Of a stretch of 64,000 bases of DNA, positions 24,709 through 34,771 are shown one piece after another (the stretch's first letter is position 1; every line of letters begins with the position of its first letter). Source of the DNA: Halolamina salifodinae (GTDB taxonomy: Archaea; Halobacteriota; Halobacteria; Halobacteriales; Haloferacaceae); assembly GCF_017874235.1 (NCBI RefSeq), contig NZ_JAGGLC010000007.1, forward strand, positions 61,615 through 125,614, given 5' to 3'. Made by a program: the position numbers and the translations under genes. The notes below the pieces were generated by a model. It was given only the letters and a program-made list of their open reading frames with translations, was not told the origin of the DNA and did not search any database.

Positions 24709-25566
24709 ATGAAGGTAGCCGACGCCATGACGCCCGCGTCCGAGCTCGTGACCGTCTCGCTCCCGGGCTCGCGCGACGATGCCCTCGAGTACCTGCAGGA
24801 ACGGAAGTTCTCCTCGGTTCCGGTCGTCAGCACGACCGAGGAGGGCGAACGCTACCGGGGGCTGGTCTCCCGCGACGACCTGATCGAACACCCCGACGAG
24901 GACGACCTCGCGATGCTGCTGCGTGAGGTGCCGACGACGACGGCCGACGCGACGCTCCACGAACTCGGCGAACTGATGCTCGAAGCCGGCACCCGGCGCG
25001 TCCCGGTCGTCGAGGAAGACAACGGCGAGTCGCTCGCGGGTATCGTCACCATCACCGACGTGATCCGCGCGCTCGCCCGCGAGGAGGTCGGCGCCGAGGC
25101 CGCCGTCGGCGACCTCTGTGCGTCGGGGATCAACACCACCTACGCCGGCACGCCGCTGCCGGTCGCCGAGCGCGAGATCGGTCTCGCTGACGTGCCCTAC
25201 ACCGTCGTACTCGACGACGAGGCGGAGATGGCGGGCGTACTCACCGAGGTCGACATCGTCGCCGTCGCCGAAGTCGTCGAGGGTGAGGAGGACACCGGCG
25301 CCTCGATGGCCGGCGACGACGAGGACTGGAAGTGGGAGAGCATCAAGGCGGTCGGCAACCGCTACATCCCGACGCGGAACGTCGAGATCCCCGCCGAACC
25401 CGTCTCCGCGTTCATGACCGCGGACGTGGTCACCGTCTCGAAGCGCAAGTCCGCCGTCGACGCCGCACAGCTGATGATCTCGAACGATGTCGAGCAGATC
25501 CCGGTCGTCGGCAGCGGCGACCTCGCCGGCGTGCTCCGGGACGTGCATCTGCTGGAGGCCGTCTGA
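24709..25566 (+). CDS. Four-CBS-domain protein
   Basis: The 285-residue protein consists of two CBS pairs: MKVADAMTPASELVTVS at the start, the second repeat around VPTTTADATLHELGELM, the third near YAGTPLPVAEREIGLADVPYTVVL, and the fourth at VSAFMTADVVTVSKRKSAVDAAQLM. CBS pairs bind adenine nucleotides or S-adenosyl compounds and act as energy sensors. No catalytic domain is fused. Its stop overlaps the start of glyS by one base (TGATG), so the three genes 24709-27976 form an operon; regulation of, or by, this tRNA-charging operon is possible but unproven. Confidence 0.92.
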   Translation: MKVADAMTPASELVTVSLPGSRDDALEYLQERKFSSVPVVSTTEEGERYRGLVSRDDLIEHPDEDDLAMLLREVPTTTADATLHELGELMLEAGTRRVPVVEEDNGESLAGIVTITDVIRALAREEVGAEAAVGDLCASGINTTYAGTPLPVAEREIGLADVPYTVVLDDEAEMAGVLTEVDIVAVAEVVEGEEDTGASMAGDDEDWKWESIKAVGNRYIPTRNVEIPAEPVSAFMTADVVTVSKRKSAVDAAQLMISNDVEQIPVVGSGDLAGVLRDVHLLEAV

Positions 25567-27365
25567 TGGGCGAGCGCGCTGATGTCGTCGAACTCGCCAA
25601 GCGCCGCGGGTTCTTCTTCGCGGCCGCGGAAGCCTACGGCGGGGCCGCCGGCTTCTACACGTTCGGCCCGGAGGGCGCGGCGCTCAAGCGCAACGTCGAG
25701 AGCGCGTGGCGCGACCGCTTCGCGCTCAAGGAGGACAACGAGGAGATCGCGGCGCCGACGATCATGCCCGAACCCGTCTTCGAGGCGTCGGGCCACCTCG
25801 ACACGTTCGACGACATGCTCGTCGAGTGCGCCGAGTGTGGCGAGTCCCACCGCGCGGACCACCTCGTCGAGGGTGCGACCGCGCTGGAGGACGCCGAGGC
25901 GCTCGAACCCGCCGAGATCGCCACGATCCTCGAGGAACACGAGATCGACTGCCCGGACTGCGGCGCCGCGCTCGCGGGCCAGGAAGTCGAGGAGTTCAAC
26001 CTCATGTTCCAGACGAGCATCGGCCCCGGTTCGGGGCAGCCCGGCTACCTCCGTCCCGAGACCGCACAGGGCATCTTCGTGGAGTTCCCGCGGCTGAAGG
26101 AGTACGCCCGCGGCAAACTGCCGTTCGGCGTCACCCAGATCGGGCCGGCCTACCGCAACGAGATCTCGCCCCGGCGCGGCCTGATCCGGGTGCGTGAACT
26201 CACGCAGGCCGAACTGGAGCAGTTCATCGACCCCGAGGACGACGAGCCACCGCTCGAGACGGTCGCGGACGTGGCGCTCCGGCTCTACGCCGTCCCGGAC
26301 CAGGAAGAAAGCGCACCCGCCGCCGAGGGCTATCGAGAGGTCACCGTCCGCGAGGCCGTCGACGAGGAGGTCGTCGCCTCGGACTGGATCGCCTACTACC
26401 TCGGCGTCGCCCAGGAGTGGTACGAGCGCATCGGCCTCGACACCGAGAAGCTCCGGTTCCGCCAGCATCTCCCGGGCGAGCGCGCCCACTACGCCTCGGA
26501 CTGCTGGGACGCCGAGGCCAAAGTCGAGAGCGCCGGCGGTGACTGGATCGAGATCGCGGGCATCTCCTCGCGTGGCGACTACGATCTCTCAAAACACGCC
26601 GACGGCAGCGGTGAGAACTTCACCGTGTTCAAGCAGTACGACGAGCCCCAGTCGGTGCTGGAGCCGACGGTCGATCCCGACATGTCGGTGCTCGGCCCCG
26701 AGTTCGGCGGCGACGCCGGCGCCGTCGCCGAGGCGCTGGAGGACCTCGCGGCGCACGACCCCGACGCGTTCGAACAGGAGGTCGTCACCGTCACCGTCGA
26801 CGGCGAGCGGTACGATGTCGACACCGACATCGCGAACTTCGAAGTCGTCGAGAAAACCGAGGCCGGCGTGCACATCACGCCCCACGTGATCGAGCCCTCC
26901 TTCGGCGTCGACCGCACCGTCTACGCCCTGATCGACCACGGCCTCGAGCGCGATGAACTCGGCGGCGAGACGCGGGACTACCTCTCGCTGGCTGCCGAGA
27001 TGGCGCCGACGGACGTGGCAGTGTTCCCGCTCGTGAGCAACCACGAACCACTGCTCGAGTCCGCCGCGGAGGTGGTCTCGACGCTCCGGGCCGCCGGCTT
27101 CGACGCCACGCGGGACGACTCTGGCTCCATCGGCCGGCGCTACCGCCGGCAGGACGAGGTCGGCACGCCGTTCTGTGTCACCGTCGACCGCGACGGTCTC
27201 GAGGACGACCCCGAGACGATCACGCTGCGTGACCGGGACACGGGCGCGCAGGCCCGCATCCCGACCGGCGAACTGGTCGGCCAACTCGAGGCGCTGCGCG
27301 ACGGCGAGGCCGACTTCGAGGCGCTGCTGAGTCGCTACGAGACCGTCGAGACCGCCGACGAATGA
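25566..27365 (+). CDS. glyS: Glycyl-tRNA synthetase (dimeric type)
   Basis: Charges tRNA-Gly. The 599-residue class II enzyme begins MGERADVVELAKRRGFFF, and contains motif 1 near FGPEGAALKRNVESAWRDRF, a CxxC zinc pair in CAECGESH and CPDCGAAL, motif 2 as RNEISPRRGLIRVREL, motif 3 near FGVDRTVYALIDHG, and a C-terminal anticodon-binding domain. This is the alpha2 form found in archaea and eukaryotes. ATG at 25566 overlaps the CBS gene stop; a longer reading to 25332 overlaps that gene by 230 bp and is rejected. Confidence 0.97.
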   Translation: MGERADVVELAKRRGFFFAAAEAYGGAAGFYTFGPEGAALKRNVESAWRDRFALKEDNEEIAAPTIMPEPVFEASGHLDTFDDMLVECAECGESHRADHLVEGATALEDAEALEPAEIATILEEHEIDCPDCGAALAGQEVEEFNLMFQTSIGPGSGQPGYLRPETAQGIFVEFPRLKEYARGKLPFGVTQIGPAYRNEISPRRGLIRVRELTQAELEQFIDPEDDEPPLETVADVALRLYAVPDQEESAPAAEGYREVTVREAVDEEVVASDWIAYYLGVAQEWYERIGLDTEKLRFRQHLPGERAHYASDCWDAEAKVESAGGDWIEIAGISSRGDYDLSKHADGSGENFTVFKQYDEPQSVLEPTVDPDMSVLGPEFGGDAGAVAEALEDLAAHDPDAFEQEVVTVTVDGERYDVDTDIANFEVVEKTEAGVHITPHVIEPSFGVDRTVYALIDHGLERDELGGETRDYLSLAAEMAPTDVAVFPLVSNHEPLLESAAEVVSTLRAAGFDATRDDSGSIGRRYRRQDEVGTPFCVTVDRDGLEDDPETITLRDRDTGAQARIPTGELVGQLEALRDGEADFEALLSRYETVETADE

Positions 27366-27976
27366 GCGAACTCGGGCGCCGGGCGGTCCACGCCTCGGGG
27401 ACGGGCATCCCGGCGCTGTACCTGCTGGGTCTGGTCGACTGGCCGGGCGTCCGCCTGCTGTTGCTCGCGCTCTCGCTGGCCGTCACGGCACTCGAGTTCG
27501 TCCGTCTGGTGCTCGACTACGAGTGGCCGCTGTTCGACACGCTGGCCCGCGAGTACGAACGCGAGAACGTCGCTGGCTACGCACTCTACGCCTACTCGCA
27601 GGCCGCGGTGGCGCTCGTGTTCGGCCCCGTCGCCGCGCTGCCCGGAATGTTGATGCTCACCATCGGCGACCCGGTTTCGGGCTATCTCGGCTCCAACGAC
27701 GCCGGCACGGCCAAGCAGGCGGGCGTGCTGGGCGTGATGTTCCTCGTCTGCTTCGCGCTGGCGGCGCCGTTCACGACCGCGGTCGCTGCGCTCCCGGTCG
27801 GCCTCGCGGCCGCCGCCGCGGGCGCCGCGGGCGCGACGCTGGCCGACGGGTTCAAACCGGTCATCGCCGGCTACGTCGTCGACGACAACGCCTCCATCCC
27901 GCCGGCGGCCGCGCTGGGGATCGCGGCCGTGTTCGCCGTCGCCGGCCCGGGGCTGAACGCCGTGCTCGGCTTCTGA
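27362..27976 (+). CDS. Membrane CTP-dependent kinase-like protein (SEC59/VTE5 family)
   Basis: The 204-residue hydrophobic protein has six or so membrane helices and the family segment LTIGDPVSGYLG, which in dolichol kinase and phytol kinase lies in the CTP-binding site. It likely phosphorylates a polyprenol, phytol-like alcohol or diacylglycerol at the membrane. Its ATG overlaps the glyS stop (ATGA). Isoprenoid lipids make such an enzyme plausible in archaea, but the substrate is not shown. Confidence 0.82.
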   Translation: MSELGRRAVHASGTGIPALYLLGLVDWPGVRLLLLALSLAVTALEFVRLVLDYEWPLFDTLAREYERENVAGYALYAYSQAAVALVFGPVAALPGMLMLTIGDPVSGYLGSNDAGTAKQAGVLGVMFLVCFALAAPFTTAVAALPVGLAAAAAGAAGATLADGFKPVIAGYVVDDNASIPPAAALGIAAVFAVAGPGLNAVLGF

Positions 27977-27987
27977 GTCCCGCGATC

Positions 27988-28007
27988 TCCAGTCGAAACG
28001 GAGGGGT
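27988..28007 (+). other. Isolated origin recognition box (ORB)
   Basis: The 20-bp sequence tccagtcgaaacggaggggt is identical to the ORB at 441-460 next to orc1. It lies between two genes (glyS operon end and a convergent monooxygenase-like gene), with no orc gene, AT-rich stretch or second ORB close by. Confidence 0.7.
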
Positions 28008-28075
28008 GTGAGAACGCCGCCCACGGGTGGTTTTCCTGTTGGCTTTTTGAACCTGTGGCGGCGACGTGGAGCGAC

Positions 28076-28396
28076 TTACGCGGGCGGGTCCGCGTCGTCG
28101 CCGAACCCGCTGCCGTACGACTCGATGACTTCGGTAACCGTGATTTCGTACGCATCGTACCACACCGTCCAGCGCTGTTTCGCCTCCTCGTGGTCGGCGT
28201 CCGCGCCGAACGTCTCGAGTCCGTCGAGCGACTCCCGGTAGTAGACGACGAGCAGTTCCTCACCCTCCGGGGCGTGCCACGTCCGCTTCCCGAGATACCC
28301 CTCCGTGTCCTCGGCAGCGGCCTGAATCGCGTCGTTCAGGTCGTGGAACTCCGCGTTGTACTCCCCCGGATCGAGGCGGAACGTGACGAGATACAT
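28076..28396 (-). CDS. Antibiotic-biosynthesis-monooxygenase-like (ABM fold) protein
   Basis: The 106-residue protein starts MYLVTFRLDPGEYNAEFHDL and has the size and alternating beta-alpha pattern of ABM/dimeric ferredoxin-like domains, with a cluster HAPEGEELLVVYYRES and W/Y pairs WTVWYDAYE. ABM proteins include heme-degrading and small monooxygenases; no catalytic residue can be assigned here. The gene is convergent with the glyS operon. This is a fold-level guess. Confidence 0.55.
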   Translation of the reverse strand: MYLVTFRLDPGEYNAEFHDLNDAIQAAAEDTEGYLGKRTWHAPEGEELLVVYYRESLDGLETFGADADHEEAKQRWTVWYDAYEITVTEVIESYGSGFGDDADPPA

Positions 28397-28439
28397 GCTT
28401 CCGGAATCTCTCTGCCGCGAGGAAGACGCTCTCCCTGAG

Positions 28440-28690
28440 CGGTCGACGTTTTCCGACCTCGCCCCTGCTCGCGGGTCGTTTCACTCCCCGCTCGCTTTCG
28501 AGACTGTTTGCCGTTCGGTCGCTTCGCTCCCTCACGTTTCCCAGTCTCGCCCCGCTCACGGCTCGCTTCGTCGCCGGCGGCTCCGCCGCCGGCTGCCCGC
28601 GGGACCTTCGGTCCCGCGTCGCTCGCCGTTCGCTTTTGGAGGCGGTTTACCGCTCGCTCCCGCCGGTCGCTCGCGTTTTCCCACCTCCCG
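28440..28690 (-). repeat. Short palindromic repeat related to the long R elements (R5)
   Basis: This gap before the XPD helicase holds several palindromes, including gccggcgg/ccgccggc at about 28575-28595 and gggacc/ggtccc at about 28604-28618, joined by ggctgcc and preceded by gtcgcc. Read on the minus strand this is hairpin - GGCAGCC - hairpin - GGCGAC, the same order as in R1 and R2. It also shares gctcgcgggtcg and ctccccgctcg with the long cores. The inverted ends and arms of R1-R4 are not seen. No gene is supported here. Confidence 0.6.
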
Positions 28691-28728
28691 ACCGAGAGTT
28701 TTTGACTACGAACGCCCCATCCCCGGTA

Positions 28729-30915
28729 GTGGCAGAGACGACGCGCCGGTTCTTCCCGTACGACAGCCCCTACCCCAATCAGGGCGAGGCGATGACTCGC
28801 ATCGCCGCCGCGCTGGACGACGGCGACGACGTGCTGTTCGAGGGTGCCCCCGGGACTGGCAAGACGCTCTCGGCGCTCGTCCCCGCGCTGGAGCACGCCC
28901 GCGAGGAGGACCGCACCGTCGTCATCACGACCAACGTCCACCAGCAGATGCGCCAGTTCGTCGAGGAGGCCCGCGCTATCAACGACAAGGAGGACATCCG
29001 CGCGGTGGTGTTCAAAGGCAAATCCTCGATGTGTCACATCGGCGTCGACTACCAGGAGTGCCAGACGCTGCGTGACACCACCCGCGAACTCGTCGAGGAC
29101 GAGGCCGAGAAGCGCGAACTCGAACAGCAGCAGCGCGAACTCCTCGACGCCAGTCGCGAGGGCGACGCGTCGGCGGCCCAGCGCCGTGAAGCGATCATGG
29201 AGGAGTTGGAGGAGGTCGAGGACCGCATCGAGGACGTCGAGGGCGCCAACGTCTGCGAGCACTACCGCAACAACCTGCTGGGCGACAACGACGAGTTCTA
29301 CCAGTGGCTCTACGACGGCGTCCGCACCCCTGAGGAAATCTACGAGTACGCCGACCGGGAGAACCTCTGTGGCTACGAACTCCTGAAGGAGGGGATGGAG
29401 GCGGTCGATCTGGTGGTCTGTAACTACCACCACCTGCTCGACCCCAACATCCGCGAGCAGTTCTTCCGGTGGCTCGACCGGGAGCCAGAGCGCGTCGTCA
29501 CCGTCTTTGACGAGGCCCACAACATCGAGTCCGCCGCGCGGGACCACGCCAGCCGAAGCCTCACCGAGAACACCCTCGACAGCGCCATCGACGAACTCGA
29601 CGGCCGGGAGGACTCCCGTGCAGACCCCGCAGCGAACGTGATACGGGCGTTCCGGGACGCGCTGGCCGGCACGTATGAGGACGGCTTCGCCTACGGCGAG
29701 CGCGAGCAGGTCGACGAGCACTGGCACGACGTGGCCATCGCCAACGACGACGCCCGTGACGACCTGACGCTATCGTTCCTCCGGAACTACGAGGGCCAGG
29801 GGATCGACACCGAGATCGAGTTGGCGGTCCAGTTGGGCGAGACCATCGACGAGGAGTACGAGGAAGCGTACAAGGAGGGCGACGCCACCTCCCGTGCCGA
29901 GTCGTCGACGCTCGCGGCCGCGCGCTTCCTCGGGACGTGGATGGAGGAGAACGCCGAACTCGGCCAGTACCCGGTGGTTTCGGTGCGCAGAGACGGGGGA
30001 ACCGACGAAATCTACGGCCGCGCGGAACTGTACACCTGCATCCCACGGCGCGTGACCAAGACGCTGTTCGACGAGGTGTACGCCAGCGTCCTCATGTCCG
30101 CGACGCTCCGCCCGTTCGACGTCGCCGCCGACGTGCTGGGCATCGAGGACCCCGTGACGATGGCCTACGGCCTCGAGTACCCCGAGGACCGCCGCCGGAC
30201 CTACGCCGCCGGCACGCCGGCGCTGTTCGCCAGCGACCGCGGCGACCCCGAGGTACAGGAGAGCGTCTCCAATCTGGTCTCGGACCTCGTGGAGTTCACG
30301 CCGGGGAACACGCTCCTCTTTTTCCCCTCCTACGCGGAGGCCGAGCGCTACTACGAGCGACTCGGCGGGACGGGTGCCCCGGTCGGCGGCGTCGACCCCG
30401 GTGAGGCGACACTGATGCTCGATAGCTCCGATGTCGACACCGAGGACCTGCGCGAGCGGTTCGTCGGCAGTGAGAGCGCCGCGCTGTTCACGTCGCTCTG
30501 GGGCACGCTCGCGGAGGGGGTGAGCTTCGACGGCGACGACGCCCGAACCGTCGCCGTCGTCGGCGTCCCGTACCCCCACATCGACGACCGACTCGAGGCG
30601 GTCCAGGACGCCTACGACCGGGCGTACGATCACCAGAAGGACGCTGGTTGGCGCTACGCGGTCGAGATCCCGACGATCCGGAAGACCCGGCAGGCGCTGG
30701 GTCGGGTGATCCGCTCGCCCGACGACTTCGGCGTCCGCGTGCTCGCGGACAAACGCTACACCCGCGCGGACATGGGCCGGTACTCGGTTCGTGACACGTT
30801 CCCCGAGGAGGAACGCGACGAACTCATCGACATGAACCCCGAGAAGCTGAAGTTCGGGATCCTGAACTTCTACGGCGACATGGACGCGTACGACGGCCCG
30901 CCGCCGCGCCCCTGA
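28729..30915 (+). CDS. rad3: XPD/Rad3-type iron-sulfur DNA helicase
   Basis: Superfamily 2 DNA helicase (5'-3' type in this family) for repair or transcription-linked unwinding. The 728-residue protein has Walker A GAPGTGKT at about residues 41-48, the DEAH box VFDEAHNIES, and between them four cysteines (SSMC, YQEC, NVCEH, NLCGY) that match the iron-sulfur site of XPD. C-terminal motifs include LWGTLAEGVSFDG and the motif VI region RQALGRVIRS. The GTG at 28729 is chosen because it lines up with the RRFFPYDSPYPNQ start of related proteins; an upstream TTG (28702) and ATG (28636) lie in palindromic repeat DNA. Confidence 0.95.
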   Translation: MAETTRRFFPYDSPYPNQGEAMTRIAAALDDGDDVLFEGAPGTGKTLSALVPALEHAREEDRTVVITTNVHQQMRQFVEEARAINDKEDIRAVVFKGKSSMCHIGVDYQECQTLRDTTRELVEDEAEKRELEQQQRELLDASREGDASAAQRREAIMEELEEVEDRIEDVEGANVCEHYRNNLLGDNDEFYQWLYDGVRTPEEIYEYADRENLCGYELLKEGMEAVDLVVCNYHHLLDPNIREQFFRWLDREPERVVTVFDEAHNIESAARDHASRSLTENTLDSAIDELDGREDSRADPAANVIRAFRDALAGTYEDGFAYGEREQVDEHWHDVAIANDDARDDLTLSFLRNYEGQGIDTEIELAVQLGETIDEEYEEAYKEGDATSRAESSTLAAARFLGTWMEENAELGQYPVVSVRRDGGTDEIYGRAELYTCIPRRVTKTLFDEVYASVLMSATLRPFDVAADVLGIEDPVTMAYGLEYPEDRRRTYAAGTPALFASDRGDPEVQESVSNLVSDLVEFTPGNTLLFFPSYAEAERYYERLGGTGAPVGGVDPGEATLMLDSSDVDTEDLRERFVGSESAALFTSLWGTLAEGVSFDGDDARTVAVVGVPYPHIDDRLEAVQDAYDRAYDHQKDAGWRYAVEIPTIRKTRQALGRVIRSPDDFGVRVLADKRYTRADMGRYSVRDTFPEEERDELIDMNPEKLKFGILNFYGDMDAYDGPPPRP

Positions 30916-31034
30916 CTGCCGAGAGCCGGGACACCAGTCTCAACCCCCCTCGACCGCTCTCCGGGCGCGCGGCGCTTCCTGTCATTTCGTTTAGCCCCCG
31001 TCTTTATGCCGTTACTGTGAGTATTACGGGCCGC

Positions 31035-31235
31035 ATGGCCACTCAACCCTCCGACCCCGACAGCGTTCGGGAACCCTGTACGGACTGTGGCGGGGAGACG
31101 CTCCACGACGTCCGGGTCGAGATCCGGACCGAGAGCGACAACGAGGAGAACTCCGAGTTCTCACGTGAGCCCTACCGGGTTGCCGTCTGCCAGACGTGCG
31201 ATTCGGAGACGGCGACGCGGATGAACAACGCGTAA
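31035..31235 (+). CDS. Small zinc-ribbon protein, 66 aa
   Basis: The 66-residue protein starts MATQPSDPDSVREPCTDCGG, with a CTDC pair and a second pair CQTC near the C terminus, plus the conserved stretch EFSREPYRVAVC. It looks like a conserved haloarchaeal zinc beta-ribbon protein (DUF7835, as I recall). ATG at 31035 is preferred to 31017. A hairpin terminator follows 80 bp downstream. Confidence 0.8.
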   Translation: MATQPSDPDSVREPCTDCGGETLHDVRVEIRTESDNEENSEFSREPYRVAVCQTCDSETATRMNNA

Positions 31236-31314
31236 ACTCCCGGCGGAGTGGCCGTCGTCCGGGCGTGGGGGCCCGACGACGAGTACCCGATGCCGGCTGT
31301 GGTAATGCGTCGGA

Positions 31315-31338
31315 ACGGCGCCGCTGGGCGCCGTTTTT
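31315..31338 (+). terminator. Hairpin and T-run terminator
   Basis: A perfect 8-bp stem acggcgcc / ggcgccgt (31315-31322 and 31327-31334) with a 4-nt loop, followed by TTTTT ending at 31338. It can stop transcripts of the zinc-ribbon gene and, read on the other strand, of the convergent map gene. Archaeal terminators often need only the T-run; here both are present. Confidence 0.6.
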
Positions 31339-31400
31339 CTACTCTCTGAGTGGCAACGACACCGCGAGAACTGCGGCGCGATCGGCGCGCCGCTCGCTCG

Positions 31401-32306
31401 TTACCCGAACAGGCCCTCGGTCAGCAGTTCGTAGCCGTCCTCGGTCACGATCAGGCTGTGTTCGGCCTGCGAGACCAGCCGTCCCTCGCTTTCCTGCAGC
31501 ACGGGGTAGCCCGTGATGGCGCCGTCGGCCTTGAGTCGGCGCAGCGCCATCCCCGGCCGCGGCGTGTCGAGCCATCGCTGCGCGAACGGCAGGCCGTCGA
31601 ACTCCGAGGTGATCTGCTCCATCGCCTGCCGCGCGGCGCGGTCACGCACCGAGCGTTCCTCCTGGAGTTCGAAGATCTGCTCGTGGCTCCCCTCGCCGAC
31701 CTTCCCCGTCCCGTCGGTGGCGAACGGCTCGATAGCGACGACCTGCCCGGCCTCCAGTTCCGCGGAGCGATCCACGCCCCGGTTCGGGATCGACGGCCCG
31801 GTGTGGGCGTCGTAGCGCTGGAGCCCGTGGCCCGAGAGGTTCAGCACGGGCGAGAAGCCGTAGCCGTCGATCACGTCCTCGATGGCCTGGCCGACGGTGC
31901 CGACCTCGGCGCCGGCCTCGACCTCGCTCAGGGCGGCGTCGAGGGCCTGCTCGGCGGCCTCGACCAGTTCGTCGCTGCCGGAGAAGTCGACGGTGACTGC
32001 CGCGTCAGCGATGTAGCCGTCGACGTGGACGCCGACGTCCAGACAGACCATGTCGTCCTCGCCGAACTCGGTCTCGTCGTCGGCCTCGGGCGTCGCGTGG
32101 GACGCCTCGTGGTCGATGCTGATGTTGACCGGGAACGCGGGCTCGCCGCCGAGTTCGACGATGCGGGCCTCGGCGGCCTCGGCGACTTCGAGGTGGGTTG
32201 CGCCGGGTTCGACCAGCTCTTTGGCCTCCTCGACTACCTCGACGAGAATCTCGCCGGCCTCCTGATGCTTCTCGACTGCCTCCTCGCTCAGATCGCCGTC
32301 GGTCAT
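31401..32306 (-). CDS. map: Methionine aminopeptidase (type II)
   Basis: Removes initiator methionine. The 301-residue protein has the pita-bread fold residues: DVGVHVDGYIADAAVTVDFSG (Asp metal ligands), NLSGHGLQRYDAHTG (His), IEPFATDG (Glu) and the C-terminal EHSLIVTEDG (Glu). The insert after the His region is characteristic of the archaeal/eukaryotic type II. ATG at 32306 gives MTDGDLSEEAVEKHQ; a reading from 32405 would cross a 38-bp tandem repeat and is rejected. Confidence 0.97.
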   Translation of the reverse strand: MTDGDLSEEAVEKHQEAGEILVEVVEEAKELVEPGATHLEVAEAAEARIVELGGEPAFPVNISIDHEASHATPEADDETEFGEDDMVCLDVGVHVDGYIADAAVTVDFSGSDELVEAAEQALDAALSEVEAGAEVGTVGQAIEDVIDGYGFSPVLNLSGHGLQRYDAHTGPSIPNRGVDRSAELEAGQVVAIEPFATDGTGKVGEGSHEQIFELQEERSVRDRAARQAMEQITSEFDGLPFAQRWLDTPRPGMALRRLKADGAITGYPVLQESEGRLVSQAEHSLIVTEDGYELLTEGLFG

Positions 32307-32350
32307 GAGTACTCGGTTGGCCTGTCGGCGGCAAAGAGGTTCCGGCACAA

Positions 32351-32426
32351 GGGTCCGCGCGCGGCAACAGTCAGCCGTGCCGGGACGCGGGTCCGCGCGC
32401 GGCAACAGTCAGCCGCGCCGGGACCA
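32351..32426. repeat. Two 38-bp tandem repeats
   Basis: Units at 32351-32388 and 32389-32426 begin gggtccgcgcgcggcaacag and share nearly all 38 bp. They lie between the map start and the stop of the asparaginase-like gene on the same strand, so they form part of the upstream region of map. Confidence 0.85.
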
Positions 32427-32472
32427 GCGCGGCGTCGCCGACTCCGTTCCAGCGCTGACGTGGTCGCCGAAG

Positions 32473-33321
32473 CTACCGCGTCGCCGTACTCGTCTGCATC
32501 CCCTCGGAGTTGAACGCGGCACCCGTCCCCTCCTCGCCGCAGACGATGACGCCCGCCGAGGAGCCCGTTATCTCGTCGAACTCGGCGATAGCGTCGGCGG
32601 CGGCGGTCTGGGCGTCGGTGCCGTGCTCCAGCTTATCGACCGCCCGCTGGCTCAGCGTCACTTTCGCGATGTCCTCGCCGGCGCCCGTCGCCGAGGCGCC
32701 GCCGGCGGGCGTGCAGTAGAAGCCCGACCCGACCTGCGGCACGTCGCCCACGCGGCCGGCGAGCGCCCACGAGCGCCCGCCCGTGGAGGTGGCTGCGGCG
32801 AACTCGCCGTCCTCGAACGCGACCGCGCCGACGGTGTCGTGGCCGCCGAATCGTTCTTCGAGCCACTCGAGGTGAGCTTTCGGTCCTTCTGTCGGGGGGT
32901 TCTCCTCCTCGTACTCCTCGCGTTTCTCGGGGGTGAGCAGGTCCACATCGGTCTCGATGCCGAACTCGGCCGCCAGATCGACGGCGTGCTCGCCGCTGAC
33001 GAAGATGTGGGGCGTCTCCTCCATCACGACCCGTGCGGCCGAGATGGCCTCCTGGACAGCGTCCATGCTGGCGACGGCGCCCGTCTCGCGGTCGGAGGTC
33101 ATCAGGCCGGCGTCGGTCCGGACCCGACCGTCGGACTGGACCGCGCCGCCGTAGCCCGCGTTGAAGCGGTCGGAGGCTTCGAGCACGTTCACCGCGGCCT
33201 CGACGGCGTCGACGGGATCCGATTCCGCGACGCCCGCCTGCGCCGCGTCGTCGAGCACTGCCTGTCGGGGTTCGGGTTCGTCGGGGGTGGAGCCGGCGCC
33301 GCCGTGGACGATGATTCGCAT
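32473..33321 (-). CDS. Isoaspartyl peptidase / L-asparaginase (Ntn hydrolase, type III)
   Basis: Ntn-family hydrolase that cleaves itself before the catalytic Thr. The 282-residue precursor starts MRIIVHGGAGSTPDE, with the glycine-rich N-terminal segment GYGGAVQSDGRVRTDAGLM typical of isoaspartyl aminopeptidases. The catalytic Thr is in GGHDTVGAVAFEDG at about residue 168, with the substrate loop TSTGGRSWALAGRVGDV. It may degrade isoaspartyl peptides or asparagine. ATG at 33321; divergent from icd with a 123-bp gap. Confidence 0.93.
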   Translation of the reverse strand: MRIIVHGGAGSTPDEPEPRQAVLDDAAQAGVAESDPVDAVEAAVNVLEASDRFNAGYGGAVQSDGRVRTDAGLMTSDRETGAVASMDAVQEAISAARVVMEETPHIFVSGEHAVDLAAEFGIETDVDLLTPEKREEYEEENPPTEGPKAHLEWLEERFGGHDTVGAVAFEDGEFAAATSTGGRSWALAGRVGDVPQVGSGFYCTPAGGASATGAGEDIAKVTLSQRAVDKLEHGTDAQTAAADAIAEFDEITGSSAGVIVCGEEGTGAAFNSEGMQTSTATR

Positions 33322-33444
33322 GGCCCGATTCGGGTCGGGCGCACCCATCAATCCACGGGAAGCGGTGGCAGGCGCCGGGACAGGGGGATCGGCGCAGTGG
33401 AGAACGGCAAGCATATGGGGTCGGTCTGAGACATCTTTCCTGCT

Positions 33445-34716
<1,272 letters not shown>

Positions 34717-34771
34717 GCCAGCCGTCTACGGTTCTCCGATCCGTTTTTCTTTCTCCCCTGCTCGCTAGTCG

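Noticed and set aside
25332..27365. Longer glyS start at 25332
   Set aside because: It overlaps the CBS gene by over 200 bp and does not match the glycyl-tRNA synthetase N terminus.
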